Source: Selaginella moellendorffii | Lineage: Eukaryota; Streptophyta; Lycopodiopsida; Selaginellales; Selaginellaceae | DNA: 64,000 nt | Assembly (NCBI RefSeq): GCF_000143415.4 | Contig: NW_003314318.1 | Span: 767,390 to 831,389 of the forward strand | Direction of reading: 5' to 3' | Shown: piece by piece, positions 1 through 12,905 of the stretch | Layout: every line of letters begins with the position of its first letter | How positions within the stretch are numbered: position 1 is the stretch's first letter | Notes under the pieces: generated by a model | The model's input: only the letters and a program-made list of their open reading frames with translations | What the model was told of the DNA's origin: nothing | Database searches by the model: none | Position numbers and translations under genes: made by a program

Positions 1-240
1 ATAAAAATCTGGGAAATAACATCTAGGAAGAAAAATATTTTTAATTGCTATTTAAAACTGAAAAATAATGGTAAGTTAGTTTTGTATCATTATAATGAAG
101 ATGTATGGGATAGTTATAAATATTGTGAAAATTGTTTGTTATCAACATATTTAAATGTTTCAAATGATTGTGCTTTAAATATTCATCTATTAAAATATCC
201 TAATAGAATTTATTGGACAAATAATATGAAGTGTGAATAA
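1..240 (+). pseudogene. 3' fragment of a bulb-type (GNA-like) lectin-like ORF
   Basis: The first frame is open from the window edge to a TAA at 238-240 (79 codons, no in-window start). Two segments resemble B-lectin repeats: a stretch reading NNGKLVLY followed by VWDS, and a later one ending RIYWTNN, comparable to the family pattern DGNLVxY...xxWxSNT. The mannose-contact residues (QxDxNxVxY) are only partly kept. Codon usage is extremely AT-rich, unlike the genes to the right, so this may be a decaying copy or a gene that lies in an AT-rich island. The family assignment is inferred from pattern only; function is unknown. Confidence 0.4.
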
Positions 241-425
241 TTTGATTTCTAATTTGCAAAATATGTTTTTACTTTAAATAACATCGCTAATCAATACTTT
301 TCGAAATAACTTTTTCGTATGATTTAGCCCTAACCCTTTTAGCTCTTCCTGAAAGGATCGAATCAAGGTACGATGAAATTCTTCTCGGATTCATGATTCA
401 TGATGGATGTTTGCACCAGGCGACG

Positions 426-980
426 ATGCCCAAGAGCTTCGCCTTCGCTCTCTACTTCGACGCCGCGCTAGAGAACCAAATCCTCGAGCTCTGGAACGTC
501 TTAGCCCGGAGGAAGATAACCTCCCTGCTCATTGACAGCGGCAGCCGACCTCACATGCGTCTCAGCGTCACGACCGCCGACGACTTGGAGCTCCCAAAAC
601 TCCGGACCACTGTCGAGAGCTTCGCCGCGCAGGAGGGCCCTGTGGCCATCAGTTTCTCCGCCGCTGGGGGCTTCTTCACGGACGAGACCTCCCTCTTCCT
701 CACCCCGGCCCCCACAATCCAGCTCCTGGCTTTCCACGACCGCTTCCACGAGCTTCTCCAGGTGATGGGAGTCGAGAGCTTGGATGTCTATCAGCCCGGG
801 AACTGGTTCCCTCATTGCAGTGTCGCCCAAGAGCTTCCCCGGAACCGGCTGGCGGATGCCTTCGCTGTGTTTCAAGAGTTGAAGCTGCCTCTAACGGGCC
901 ACATTTGCGACGTTGGCATGGTGGAGCTCACTCCCTTCCAGGAGTACTGTGCTTTCTCTTTGGACGGCGATATGTGCTAG
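426..980 (+). CDS. 2'-5' RNA ligase / 2H phosphoesterase-like protein
   Basis: An intronless ORF of 184 aa from the Met at 426; an in-frame Met at 393 would add 11 residues, but MPKSFAFALYF looks like a natural N-terminus for this fold. The second half contains PHCSVA, the HxS core of a 2H phosphoesterase motif. The first motif region reads RPHMRLS, so the expected HxT/S is H-M-R here, which may weaken or shift catalysis. The family acts on cyclic phosphate or 2'-5' linked RNA ends in the cytosol or nucleus. It lies just left of the 3' end of HEMERA, convergent with it. The family call is moderately sure; enzyme activity is uncertain because of the altered first motif. Confidence 0.6.
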   Translation: MPKSFAFALYFDAALENQILELWNVLARRKITSLLIDSGSRPHMRLSVTTADDLELPKLRTTVESFAAQEGPVAISFSAAGGFFTDETSLFLTPAPTIQLLAFHDRFHELLQVMGVESLDVYQPGNWFPHCSVAQELPRNRLADAFAVFQELKLPLTGHICDVGMVELTPFQEYCAFSLDGDMC

Positions 981-1086
981 AGGTTTCTTTCCCTCCGCGA
1001 AACTCTTTTTGTCGGTCCGTCCGAGAGCCACAGAGCGGCTGCAATGTGTCATTAGTACACAACAAATCAATCAAACCGCGACTTCT

Positions 1087-3155
1087 CTATATGTTTCCTT
1101 CCTCGTCCTCGTCCTCTTCCTGTGCGAGCTCTATCAGCTTCTCTGTTGGCACGGAAATGATCTCTTCTTTGAACTGGGCGTCGACATCAACATCGTCTTC
1201 TTCTTCATCATCCTCCTCCTGAACGAACGAACAAACTGTTCATCAAAACAGACCCATCCAACATGCGTGTAAAGTTCTTACCTCTGTATCTTTGTCGCCA
1301 ATGTCAATAGCTGCGGCCATTTCTTCCACAACTGCTTCATCCTCCTGGAATTCAAGAGCCATCAATCAAGAGCTGCTTGAAAACGGAAAAGAAGCTCACC
1401 TCGGCCCTTGCGGCTGCAGCTTCAAGTCGTTGCTGCTGCAAAGCCATTATGCGGTTGTGTTCAGCTCGTGTTTTCATCCGACCACCCTGCATGAATGTTT
1501 CAAAAGGAGGATAAGCCAAAATGCAAGTCAAAAGTATATCTTACTGTACCCGTACCCGTATCAAGTGTTCTATGAGATTTGGCCTTGGCTGATGGAAATT
1601 TGGCCCTCGGTAATCTGGAATTTCATCTGGTTTTTTTCTGTAATTTATAGTTGGATAGACAGGATCGCCACCAAAAACTGAAACAAACCAGCCAACGACC
1701 GAATCAGGTGGATCCAAGAAACGATTTTGTAACTCACCGGATCTTTTCATCTCTCGCGTCGCACGCATCACAAGTGGATCTCTTCTGATTCGAACATCAG
1801 TACCCATCATTTGTCGATATTCTCTCTGAGTCTGGCAAGCCAACATATTCATCAACTGCAAAGCCACGTCTTCTCCCGTTTCCTCGTAGTGCTTCTGAAC
1901 AGCTTCTTTCGACGTATCCTTGTCCCACGCTTTCACCCATTCATGATAATATGCCATTGCCCCTATTTCGTCCCTCCGTTTCGCTTCCGCCGCCAACCTG
2001 AAAGTTTTGTGTTAAGTTTACAGCCAGCACAAAGAGAAATTTTTGGCAAGGTAGCTCACCTTTCCTCTTTGAACACGAATTTTCGAGCACGATAAATGTG
2101 CGTCTCTGTCACAGTTGGCGTGTCTCCGAACAACTTAATCTGTCCTGTCAGTGCCGCCATAGCTGCCATTGTCTACATACAAACGTACAAACGCAAGCTC
2201 GAGTGTTAGAGAAAGTTTGCAAGTGGAGAACTTACGATATCAGGAAGCCCAGGACGTTTCTGGAATTCACTCCAGACGTGCTCATCAGGCCGTCGGTTCT
2301 TCCAGTTCCACCATAGCTCGTCGTTTGTCAGCGGAGGACGCTCGTCCTTGGCGACCTTCCTGGGCTTGTATGACGAAATAAGCGCGTAGCATTCTTTGTC
2401 CGGGAAGTTCATGTCGACGACATCAAGGTCTCCTTCCTGTTTTTCTTCGTCTTCCAACTCGTCTTCAGCTTGATCATCGTCTTCCTCCTCCTCTTCACTC
2501 TCGTACACAACTTCCACGTCGGCCATGTTCTTACCTTCAATCACCTTAAGCTTCTCCCCCTCCATGATTTTCCATCTATCACTTTCTTTCTTGCTCTTTC
2601 TTTTGGTCCGCGCAACAACCGCCTCGGCTTTTGCCCCATCTCTGTCATCAACAACTTTAACTTCCACCGCTGTAGCTTCTACAACTTTCCGCTTAGGTGC
2701 TGCCCTTTTCTTCTTCGGTTTTTCAAGGGGCTGTTCATCCGAGTCCCTGGGAGAAGCTGCTGCCGATGCTCGAGATTGTCGCTTCGTAACTTTCGGAGTC
2801 ACAGCTTCTTCTTCTTGCTTGGGTTGAGCCGAAGGATCATCAGCCTTCTTCCGACGTCTCGGCTTGGGCTTGGGTGTCTCAGAAGCGTCAGCACCGCTAC
2901 ATCGTATAACCAGCGGTCTTCGAAATCCACCTCGGAGAAGGCTCTACAAATGAAAAACGCCACAAAACCAAAACTGAAATAGAAAGGAAAATGTAGTGTA
3001 CCGTGGAGAAGCTTAGTCTCAAACGTGGAAGAGAGTAGTGGCCAATGAGCTCTGGAATCTCCAGAATTAGACGAAATCTCGTTCTTCAATGCTGCCTACC
3101 ACCACTCACCTGAGCGCCAAGTGCCTGTGCTCACAATGCCAGCTACTGCCGCCAT
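1087..3155 (-). CDS. HMR: HEMERA / pTAC12 plastid RNA polymerase-associated protein
   Basis: Multi-exon minus-strand gene. It begins at the ATG at 3153-3155, a 58 bp intron follows, and an Arg/Ser-rich transit peptide ends near RRPLVIRCSG. A long basic then acidic low-complexity region follows (2460-2815). The conserved core includes DELWWNWK (about 2300), AMAYYHEWVKAW, AVQKHYEETGED, REYRQMMGTDVRIRRDP and GGDPVYPTINY (1541-1996). Further short exons at 1283-1340 (MAAAIDIG, matching the AMAQAVDIG region of HMR) and 1087-1218 (acidic tail) end at TAG 1087-1089. In Arabidopsis the protein is an essential component of the plastid-encoded RNA polymerase complex and also acts in the nucleus in phytochrome signalling. 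The extreme C-terminal transactivation-type segment of the Arabidopsis protein is not obvious here. It is divergent from the PPR gene, with 90 bp between starts. Confidence 0.9.
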
Positions 3156-3245
3156 GCTCCCTCGCTAAAACCATCCATAAACCCTAGCGCACGACCCGTC
3201 CTTAGATTATAGAGCAACTTAATTCTTCTTACCTCATGTTCGTGC
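3156..3245. promoter_or_regulatory. Short bidirectional promoter between HEMERA and a PPR gene, with telo-box
   Basis: Only 90 bp separate the two start codons. A telo-box-like AAACCCTAG lies at 3179-3187. Telo-boxes are common near transcription starts of plant genes for the translation and organelle-biogenesis machinery. Both flanking products are predicted organelle gene-expression factors, so a shared promoter is plausible but not shown. Confidence 0.5.
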
Positions 3246-5264
3246 ATGCATAATCTCCGCATTGTCCAGGAACTTGGATCTCAGATCCAGCAATGCGCCA
3301 AAACGCGATCGCTGCTCCAGGGCAAGGAGCTCCACCGCGAAGTCCACAAGAATGGCTATGGCGCTCACACATTCGTCGCGAATTCTCTGATCCAGATGTA
3401 TGGCAGCTGCCAGTGCCTGCAAGAAGCCCGATCAATCTTCCACAGCACCCGCAATCGAAATATTTACTCGTGGACAATCTTTCTTGTCGCCAGTGCCGAG
3501 AATGGGGATCTCGATCACGCCAAGATTGTCTTCAACAGGATGCCGGCTCGAAATCTTGCATCCTGGAACGCTCTCATCGCTGCCTGCGCGCGAAACGATC
3601 AGTGCCAAGACGCATTGGAGATTTTCTACCGGATGAGCCTGCAGGGAGAGCGTCCAGACGATCTTACCTTCGTCAGCGCGATCGATTCTTGCGGGATCTT
3701 GCGATCATTGCGAGATGGGAAGCTGCTCCACGAGCAAACCCTCGAGGCCGGCCTTGTCCACAACACCGCGGTAGCGAACACGCTGATCACAATGTACGGG
3801 AAATGCCAGCGTCTGGACAGCGCTTGGAGCGTCTTCGCGGACATCCCCAATCCAGACGTTGTCTCTTGGACAAGCATCGCCACAGCATTTGCCAGGAACG
3901 GATATTTCGATCGATCGCTGGAGCTCTTCCAAGAAATGCCCGTGGCGAAGAATGTCGTCTGCTGGAGCGCGATCATCACCGCCGCGGCGCGATGCGATCG
4001 ACACAGCGCAGCATTCCAGCTCTTCCAGGCGATGGATCAGGAAGGCGCAAGACCTAATACTCTGATCTATTTGACGCTCCTCCAGGGAAGCCATTCCACC
4101 TCTACGATTAGGGCGATACACTGTACGGCCGAAGAGGACGAAGAACTGGCCAGGGATTCGAACCCCGCCGTGATGAACGCCGTACTCTCTGCGTACGGCA
4201 GGTACGGAGACCTGGCCAGATCTTGGGCCGTGTTCTCGCGGATGGAAAGAAGAGATCCAATCACCTGGAATTCAATCGCGACTGCTTGTGCGCAATCTGG
4301 AGATTTCGATGGAGCGATGCGTGCGCTCGAGAGAATGCCGCAGTGGGAGATTTCGTCGTGGAACATAGGCATCGCGGCAATTGCCAAGGGTGGCGCGACG
4401 GCGTCGGCGATCTCTTTCTCTTTCCGGATAAATCTCGAGGGAATCAAGCCCGACGGCGCCACATTCATCGCGCTGATCGATTCATGCGCATCGCCCAATT
4501 CGCTGCCGGATGCCAAGAGGATCGCGTCGTGGATCGGCGACAGCGAATTCTGGTCGGATCCGCGGCTCCGGGACGCCACGATCGACATGTTTGGCCGATG
4601 CGACGACCTCGACACCGCCAGGGCGATTTTCCTTGAGAATCCAACCAGCGCCACGGGGTGGGCGAAGATGGTCGCGAATTGCGCCCGAAATGGGGACTCC
4701 CGGACAGCGATCAATCTCTTCAAGCAAATGGATCTCGAGGGAGTCAAGCCGATCGCTCTCGCATTCGTGGGCGCGATTGCGGCGTGCTCCAATTCCGCGG
4801 CGCTGGGCGAGGGCGAGGCAATCCACGCGTGTTTCGAGGAGGAAGAACACGCAGACCGCGAAACAGAGCATGGCCCAAGTACGGGCATGGTCCACAACGC
4901 GGCCATCCACATGTACGGCCGCTGTGGATCCTTGGGCCGGGCAGATTCCCTCTTTCGATCGCTGCGCCGCCAGAGCGTCGTGTCGTGGACTTCCATCATC
5001 AGGGCTTTCGCGAGCAACGGGCGCGTGGATCTAGGGTTTCGCCTCTTCCGCGAGATGCAGCTCCAGGGGACGCCACCCAGCGCGGTCACCATGGCGGAGC
5101 TCCAATCCGCCTGTGCCCATCTCGGCCTCCTGCGCGATGGATTGGACTCGCTCGCGTCTATGCTGCTCGATCACGGCATCGCGCCCACCGCCGAGAACTA
5201 CGCCTGCATTGCCGATCTGCTCCGCCGATCGAAGGCCCAGGAAGACGAGGACGGGGAACTCTAG
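3246..5264 (+). CDS. PLS-type pentatricopeptide repeat protein
   Basis: A single exon of 672 aa. From residue 15 onward it is tiled with 31-36 aa PPR motifs with signatures such as FVANSLIQMYGSC, ASWNALIAACARN, NTLITMYGKC, VVSWTSIATAFARNG and HNAAIHMYGRCGSL, alternating P, L and S types. Such proteins bind single-stranded organelle RNA in a sequence-specific way and in land plants mostly guide C-to-U editing. The protein stops shortly after the last repeat (ENYACIADLLRR...EDGEL), before any recognisable E or DYW domain, so it would need a partner deaminase or is C-terminally shortened. No clear transit peptide is visible. It shares a 90 bp promoter region with HEMERA. Confidence 0.9.
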   Translation: MHNLRIVQELGSQIQQCAKTRSLLQGKELHREVHKNGYGAHTFVANSLIQMYGSCQCLQEARSIFHSTRNRNIYSWTIFLVASAENGDLDHAKIVFNRMPARNLASWNALIAACARNDQCQDALEIFYRMSLQGERPDDLTFVSAIDSCGILRSLRDGKLLHEQTLEAGLVHNTAVANTLITMYGKCQRLDSAWSVFADIPNPDVVSWTSIATAFARNGYFDRSLELFQEMPVAKNVVCWSAIITAAARCDRHSAAFQLFQAMDQEGARPNTLIYLTLLQGSHSTSTIRAIHCTAEEDEELARDSNPAVMNAVLSAYGRYGDLARSWAVFSRMERRDPITWNSIATACAQSGDFDGAMRALERMPQWEISSWNIGIAAIAKGGATASAISFSFRINLEGIKPDGATFIALIDSCASPNSLPDAKRIASWIGDSEFWSDPRLRDATIDMFGRCDDLDTARAIFLENPTSATGWAKMVANCARNGDSRTAINLFKQMDLEGVKPIALAFVGAIAACSNSAALGEGEAIHACFEEEEHADRETEHGPSTGMVHNAAIHMYGRCGSLGRADSLFRSLRRQSVVSWTSIIRAFASNGRVDLGFRLFREMQLQGTPPSAVTMAELQSACAHLGLLRDGLDSLASMLLDHGIAPTAENYACIADLLRRSKAQEDEDGEL

Positions 5265-6827
5265 CGCCAGGGCCAGGATCGAACCCTGGCAGGGGAGTTA
5301 TCATGATTGAATACACATCACATCAGCTTGAAATGGACTCGAGAATGAGAACCACAGATCGGTATGACGCTATGACACGATTGACGTGAGCAATTGGCTT
5401 TATATCTTATTCCCGGGGCACATGAACAAAACACATTGGAAACCATTTTTTCTTTCAAAAAAAAAAACAAAAAAAAGAGAGGAGAATATCCGGCCTTTGG
5501 GCGGGAGAATATCCAACGAGAAGAAGTGTACGGGACACCTACCGTACACGCCAATAAATGCCTCGTCAACTGACGGGGCGTCGAATGACGGGCGCCTCTC
5601 CCTAGGGCATATTTCACTGACACGACAACGGCCCTTGGATTTACCGGTCCAGAGATACACCGGCGAGGTTTCCCTTCGGTAAAAAGTAAATTACCTCCAT
5701 TGCCATGGATCAATCAATGATAATCGAAGAGCGTTCATGGAGGTAAAAAGGCCGTTGGAAAGGTTTCCAACAAAATATAAGGTGGCAAAAGGCTGGCAGT
5801 TGCAACCCTTCCGTACGGTTCTTCAAACCCGCCATGCAAAAGAAAAGAGAGAAAAGGTGACGCAGAACATTCATATATCATAAAGGGAAGCGAAGAATTA
5901 GGGTTCCCTGCGCAATCCAGTGTCGCTTTTGTACTTTTCTAGAAGGGCCAATGCGTTGGAATGGGTTGGATTCTTCGAAGTAAAAGGAGCGATTAAAATT
6001 GGAAATTTCACCGCCAAGGGAGCGTGAGAGTGAGGCCCTTCTTCTACATCGCCCGCAAAGATACCTTCCAAGCTCGTGTTTTTGTCATTGATACAACTAG
6101 ATTCCACGGGCATATGCCGCACCGGGAAACATTCCCCCCACTACCGTACGGATGTACCCGGCGACGGGCGGTGACGGGTGGTAACGGGCGTCGGCGGCGG
6201 GAAAACCCTAACCGGCCACCGGGAAATGCCACCGGTAACATTAACTTGCTCTGTTCTTTTGCTTTGGCCCTTGGAATTTTTTTTTTTCTTCTCTCGTGGC
6301 ATTTTGGAGGACACGAAAACACAGTGGCGAGCTCCAAATCTCTGCTTCTCCGGAGGATCGCGTCTATTTTCTCGCAAACAAGAGAGAGAGCGAGAGAGAG
6401 AGAAGGAAGAGCTCTCGCGAAAGGGAGAGAGAGTTTTTCTTCCTTCCTTGTCTCGCCCTTTTTCCCCCTTGTGATCCCCCCATTCCATTCCATTCTCTCT
6501 CTCTCTCGGAGCCTCGGATCCGCGGTTGAATCTCCGGCGGGCACTGGGATTCGCGCGAGAGAGCAGTGAGATTCGCGGGCGGGCGAGGCATTGGGCATCT
6601 GGGTCGCGCGAGGAATTGGAGGAGCAAGCTAGAGGGCTTCCCTCTCATGGGTTGCTTGTGCCAGGCGCTCACTCCCAGGTAAGCCATAGCAGCAAGGCAA
6701 GGAGGAGCCGCGCGAGCGAGGCAAGCGATGCGAGAGAGGGAGCCAGGTATGGCGGCATTGGAGCCGCCGCGGCATCGTCTCTCCTCCTCCGCCACCGTGA
6801 TCACACCATGACGACGCCGCCGCTGGA
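5265..6827. other. Intergenic region: PPR 3' flank and SEUSS upstream/5' UTR
   Basis: No supported coding gene. It holds an A-rich tract (5455-5480), a tRNA T-arm-like sequence at 5273-5289, GA/CT microsatellite-like stretches at 6380-6440 and 6490-6510, and a good splice donor after 6692 (CCCAG then gtaagc) that may end a 5' UTR exon of the downstream SEUSS gene. Several overlapping ORFs here are low-complexity and in conflicting frames. Confidence 0.5.
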
Positions 6828-9800
6828 ATGCCAATGCTGATGAATCCCAGCTCGCCGCCAATGTGAGCGGAATCGCCCCGCAGCTCCTCCGCCAGCCCCC
6901 AATCTCGTCGATGCCTCCGCCGCCGGGATTCCCCGTGGGATAGGGATTTGTCCTAGGCTCCTCCTCGCCGCCGCCGCGCGCCTCCTCTCCTGGCTCTACT
7001 GGGTTCCTTCTCCTCTCTATCCAGGCGGCCTGGCTCTAGACCAGTACCTAGAGAACCGCCGGCTGGCGGTACCGCCGCCCGCCGCCAGCGGCATAAGGCC
7101 CTCGCCTGGCGGTATACCGCGCGGTACGCCGTCCTCACAGTTTGGGATCCTAGCCAACTTATCAAACTTGTCCTCTTCGGGTGGAGCTTTCCATAGCGGC
7201 AGCAATCCTTCTCCCAGCTCGCTAAATTATGCGCTGCTTGGATCCAGCGTAGATGTTCTCAGCCCAACTTCTTCCTCCGGGAACCTTGGAAATAATCCAT
7301 CCGCCGCCGCCGCCACCACCACCTCGAGCGCGAGTTTGCTGAGGAGTTCCTCGTCGAGGCTCGAGCATGATCCGGGGCTGGCCAACTTCCAGCCTCCAAT
7401 GCAGCTGGTTTCCAGCGCTGCGCAGGAGCAAGCCAGCGGCGGGGCGGTGGTGGGAGGTGGCGGCGGGGGTGGCGGAAGCGGTGGTGGTGGTGGTGGCGGT
7501 AATAATGGTACGTCGACGATCACCACCATGCAAGACCATCACCAGGCGGCGATGGCGGCTGGGGGAGTGAAGTTGGAACCGGTGGAGCCGCAGACTCATC
7601 ATCTCCACCAGCAAATGCTACAGTCGCAGCATCACCACCAACAGCAAAACAGCGTTTTGATCCCGAAAGTGGAGGTGAAGCTCGAGGAGGAGCTCCACCA
7701 GCAGATGCTCCAGCAGCAGCAAGCCCGGCAGCAGCAGCAGCAGCTCCAGGCTCATCTCAGCCTCCTCAACCAGCAGAGATTGCTCAAGCACCACCAGCAG
7801 CAGCTGCTGCAATCGCTGCCTCAGAACCAGTCTCATCTCCACCAGCGCCAGCAGCACCTCCAGCACTTGCAACAGCAGCAGCAACAGCAGCAGCTCCAGC
7901 ATTTGCAGCAGCAGCAACAGCAGCAGCAGCAGCAGCAGCTCCACCAGCAGAACCAAAGCTTCGTCGCGAGTTCTTCCTCATCGAGCAACGCCCCTCCGCC
8001 GCAGCACCTCCTGGCTCTTCAGCTTAAGCAAGTCTACGAGCCTGGCTCTTGCTCGCGCCGTGTCATGCAGTATATCTATCACCAAAGGCATCGGCCTCAG
8101 GTACTCCACTCTCTTTCTCGCGGAGTTCCACAAACTCGGCAAGCTTTTGCAGGACAATAGCATAACGTTTTGGAGGAGATTCATCGCGGAGTACTTTGCC
8201 CCCCGTGCGAAGAAGCGCTGGTGTGTTTCTTTGTACGGGAATGGGAACAATGGCCGCCAGCCAACTGGTGTCTTCCCTCAGGTGAAAACTCTCAGGAGAA
8301 TACTTCTTGACGTGACAAAACTCTGTTGGTTTCTCTCAGGACGTTTGGCAATGTGAAATCTGTGGAACAAAACCGGGTCGAGGCTTTGGTGAGTTCTTTC
8401 CTTGCTTATGTGTTTTGGAGTGTTTGTGATTTTCGTTCTTGTTCTAGAGACGACTGTGGAGGTTTTGCCACGGCTTTGCAAAATCAAGTATGACAGTGGC
8501 ATCCTCGAGGAGCTCCTGTTCGTGGACATGCCTCACGAGTACCGCTTGGCGTCGGGGGTCATCGTTTTAGAGTATGGGAAAGCCATTCAAGAGAGCATCT
8601 TTGATCAATTGCGTGTTGTGCGGGATGGTCAGCTCCGGATAATCTTCTCTCCTGATCTCAAGGTAAGACAGAAGAACAAATGAAAACAAACATTGAGAGG
8701 TGTAGTTATACTTGAATTGTTTTTCTTCTTGACAGATACACTCTTGGGAATTTTGTGCAAGGAGTCATGAAGAACTGCTTCCTCGAAGAATGATAGTTCC
8801 ACAGGTTGACTTCTTCTTTCTTTGTAATCCGGGGTTCAAAGTTTTCGACTTGCAGGTGACCCAGCTGGCCACCGTCGCACAAAAGTACCAACAAAGTGTC
8901 GCGCAAACGGGAACTGCTGGACTATCGTCACAGGACCTACAAACAAATTGTAGCATGTGAGAAATTTTTTTCTCTTCCTTATGTTTGTGGTTTTTCATCC
9001 TTTATTCTTTCAGGTTTGTAACAAGCTCGCGAAATCTTGCAAGAAACTTGGAAGTTCCGACGGTAAATGACCTTGGCTATACGAAGAGATACGTTAGGTG
9101 TCTTCAGGTAAACTTTTGTATTTTCAATGTACGAAACTATATGAGAACTCGGGTTTTTTTGTTCAGATATCAGAGGTAGTAAACAGTATGAAAGATTTGA
9201 TTGACTTCAGTCGAGAAAACTCTATGGGACCCAAGGGTACTTCCTACTTTCATAGATTGATTTTTACCTGTGACGATTGATTTTGGTTATCGCAGCGAGC
9301 TTGGAGATTTTTCCTCGTCGGACAAGCCTTGGGGGTGCCTCGACTACTATGGCTAATGGAAATCACCAGCAGCAGCAGCAGCAAACTTTGCTCCTCCAGC
9401 AACATCAACAGCAGCAGCATCAGCAGCAGCATCAGCAACAGCAACAGCAACAATTGCAGCCGCAGGAGTTGCAAATCTCGTCAACTTCTCAAGAACACGA
9501 TCACCAACATCAACTCATGAGCTCCTCCACCATTGCTCCGCCGAGACAACAACATAATCATCAACAACAACAACAACATCACGCACACCAACACCAACAC
9601 CAATATCAATTCCAACACCAACAGCAGCAACTAGGAACTTCTTTACAGGGCCTTCTCGGCTCATTCCCTTCTCTACTCCACCAGCATCAGCAGCAGCAGC
9701 AGCAGCAGCAGCAAAGTAACAGCGCTACGATATCTCCAGCTTCATCGCTCATCATCCCCAAGAACACCACCACCACCGCCAACAACAACAGCTTCCAGGC

Positions 9801-10248
9801 CGCGCAGATCCTCACGAGCAGCAGCAATCTCCAGAGCCCAACGAGCTCCGGAAACTTGATGAGCTCTCCTCCGGCAATAATGGGCAGTAACAGCGCCTCG
9901 ATGCTCCAGCAGCAACCTAGCAGCCAGCAGCACCAGCAGCAGGATAGCGTCGTCCATCAGCTCTTGCAAGAGATGATGATGAACGCTGGGAGCAGCGGGA
10001 TGATCTCGCCAGGGAATAGTTTGAGCCACGGCGTTGGGAACGTAAACGGTTTTGGAGCCTCGGTGCTGGAGAGCACGTCCAACTTGGGGATGGGCATGAG
10101 AAGTACACAGCAGCAAAAGAGTTTGTATATGAGTTCTTCGCAAGATCACGGTGGAGGAGTCCATGACCTAGCCGAGAACGGGATATTGAGCAGTTTGGGA
10201 GCGGCAAATGGTTTTGCAAGCTTGCCGTTCGACTGGAAATCGCCGTGA
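6828..10248 (+). CDS. SEU: SEUSS-like transcriptional co-repressor (LIM-domain-binding family)
   Basis: About 908 aa over ten exons. From the second exon these are approximately 7089-8100, 8153-8281, 8340-8388, 8448-8662, 8736-8804, 8856-8956, 9014-9107, 9167-9236 and 9296-10248, all with GT-AG introns of about 50-75 bp. Order: Gly/Ser-rich and poly-Gln N-terminal region, then the conserved LDB-like core (VYEPGS, FWRRFIAEYFAP, KKRWCVSLYG, DVWQCEICGTKPGRGFE, LRVVRDGQLRI, VNDLGYTKRYVRCLQ, ISEVVNSMKDLIDFSR), then a second poly-Gln region and a C-terminus ending LPFDWKSP, as in SEU relatives. SEU bridges DNA-binding factors and LEUNIG to repress floral and developmental genes in angiosperms; here it is presumably a general developmental adaptor. 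The first exon (ATG 6828, donor after 6862) is a phase-compatible inference; the frame is certain only from about 7089. Confidence 0.88.
7690..7960 (+). repeat. CAG/CAA trinucleotide repeats in SEUSS
   Basis: Interrupted CAG/CAA runs encode most of the N-terminal glutamine tract. A second cluster is at 9365-9720. They mimic many alternative-frame ORFs (poly-Leu, poly-Ala on the other strand) that are shadows. Confidence 0.8.
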
Positions 10249-12740
<2,492 letters not shown>

Positions 12741-12905
12741 AGTTAAACTATTCTTTGAGGATATTCCAGCACCATAGGGTTAGGGCTTTTTATTTCCACG
12801 AAGGAACACTTGGATGATGGCGATGGCGGTGGCGGTGGGAGGAGCGGCGAGCTGAGAAGCTGATCCTCGGAATGTAGTGAGCTGCGGGGGGTCGATTCTA
12901 GCTCG

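Noticed and set aside
4067-5092. 341-codon minus-strand ORF opposite the PPR gene
   Set aside because: The plus strand has clear PPR motifs and the antisense frame is open because of codon bias.
5273-5289. Perfect tRNA T-arm-like stem-loop (CCAGGATCGAACCCTGG) just after a PPR stop codon
   Set aside because: No acceptor, D or anticodon stems can be placed around it on either strand; probably chance or a very short tRNA relic.
6024-6598. Overlapping ORFs of about 180 codons on both strands upstream of SEUSS
   Set aside because: Driven by GA/CT-rich repeats; probably 5' UTR or promoter.
7618-7981. Minus-strand poly-Leu and poly-Ala ORFs
   Set aside because: Shadows of the CAG/CAA repeats encoding the SEUSS glutamine tract.
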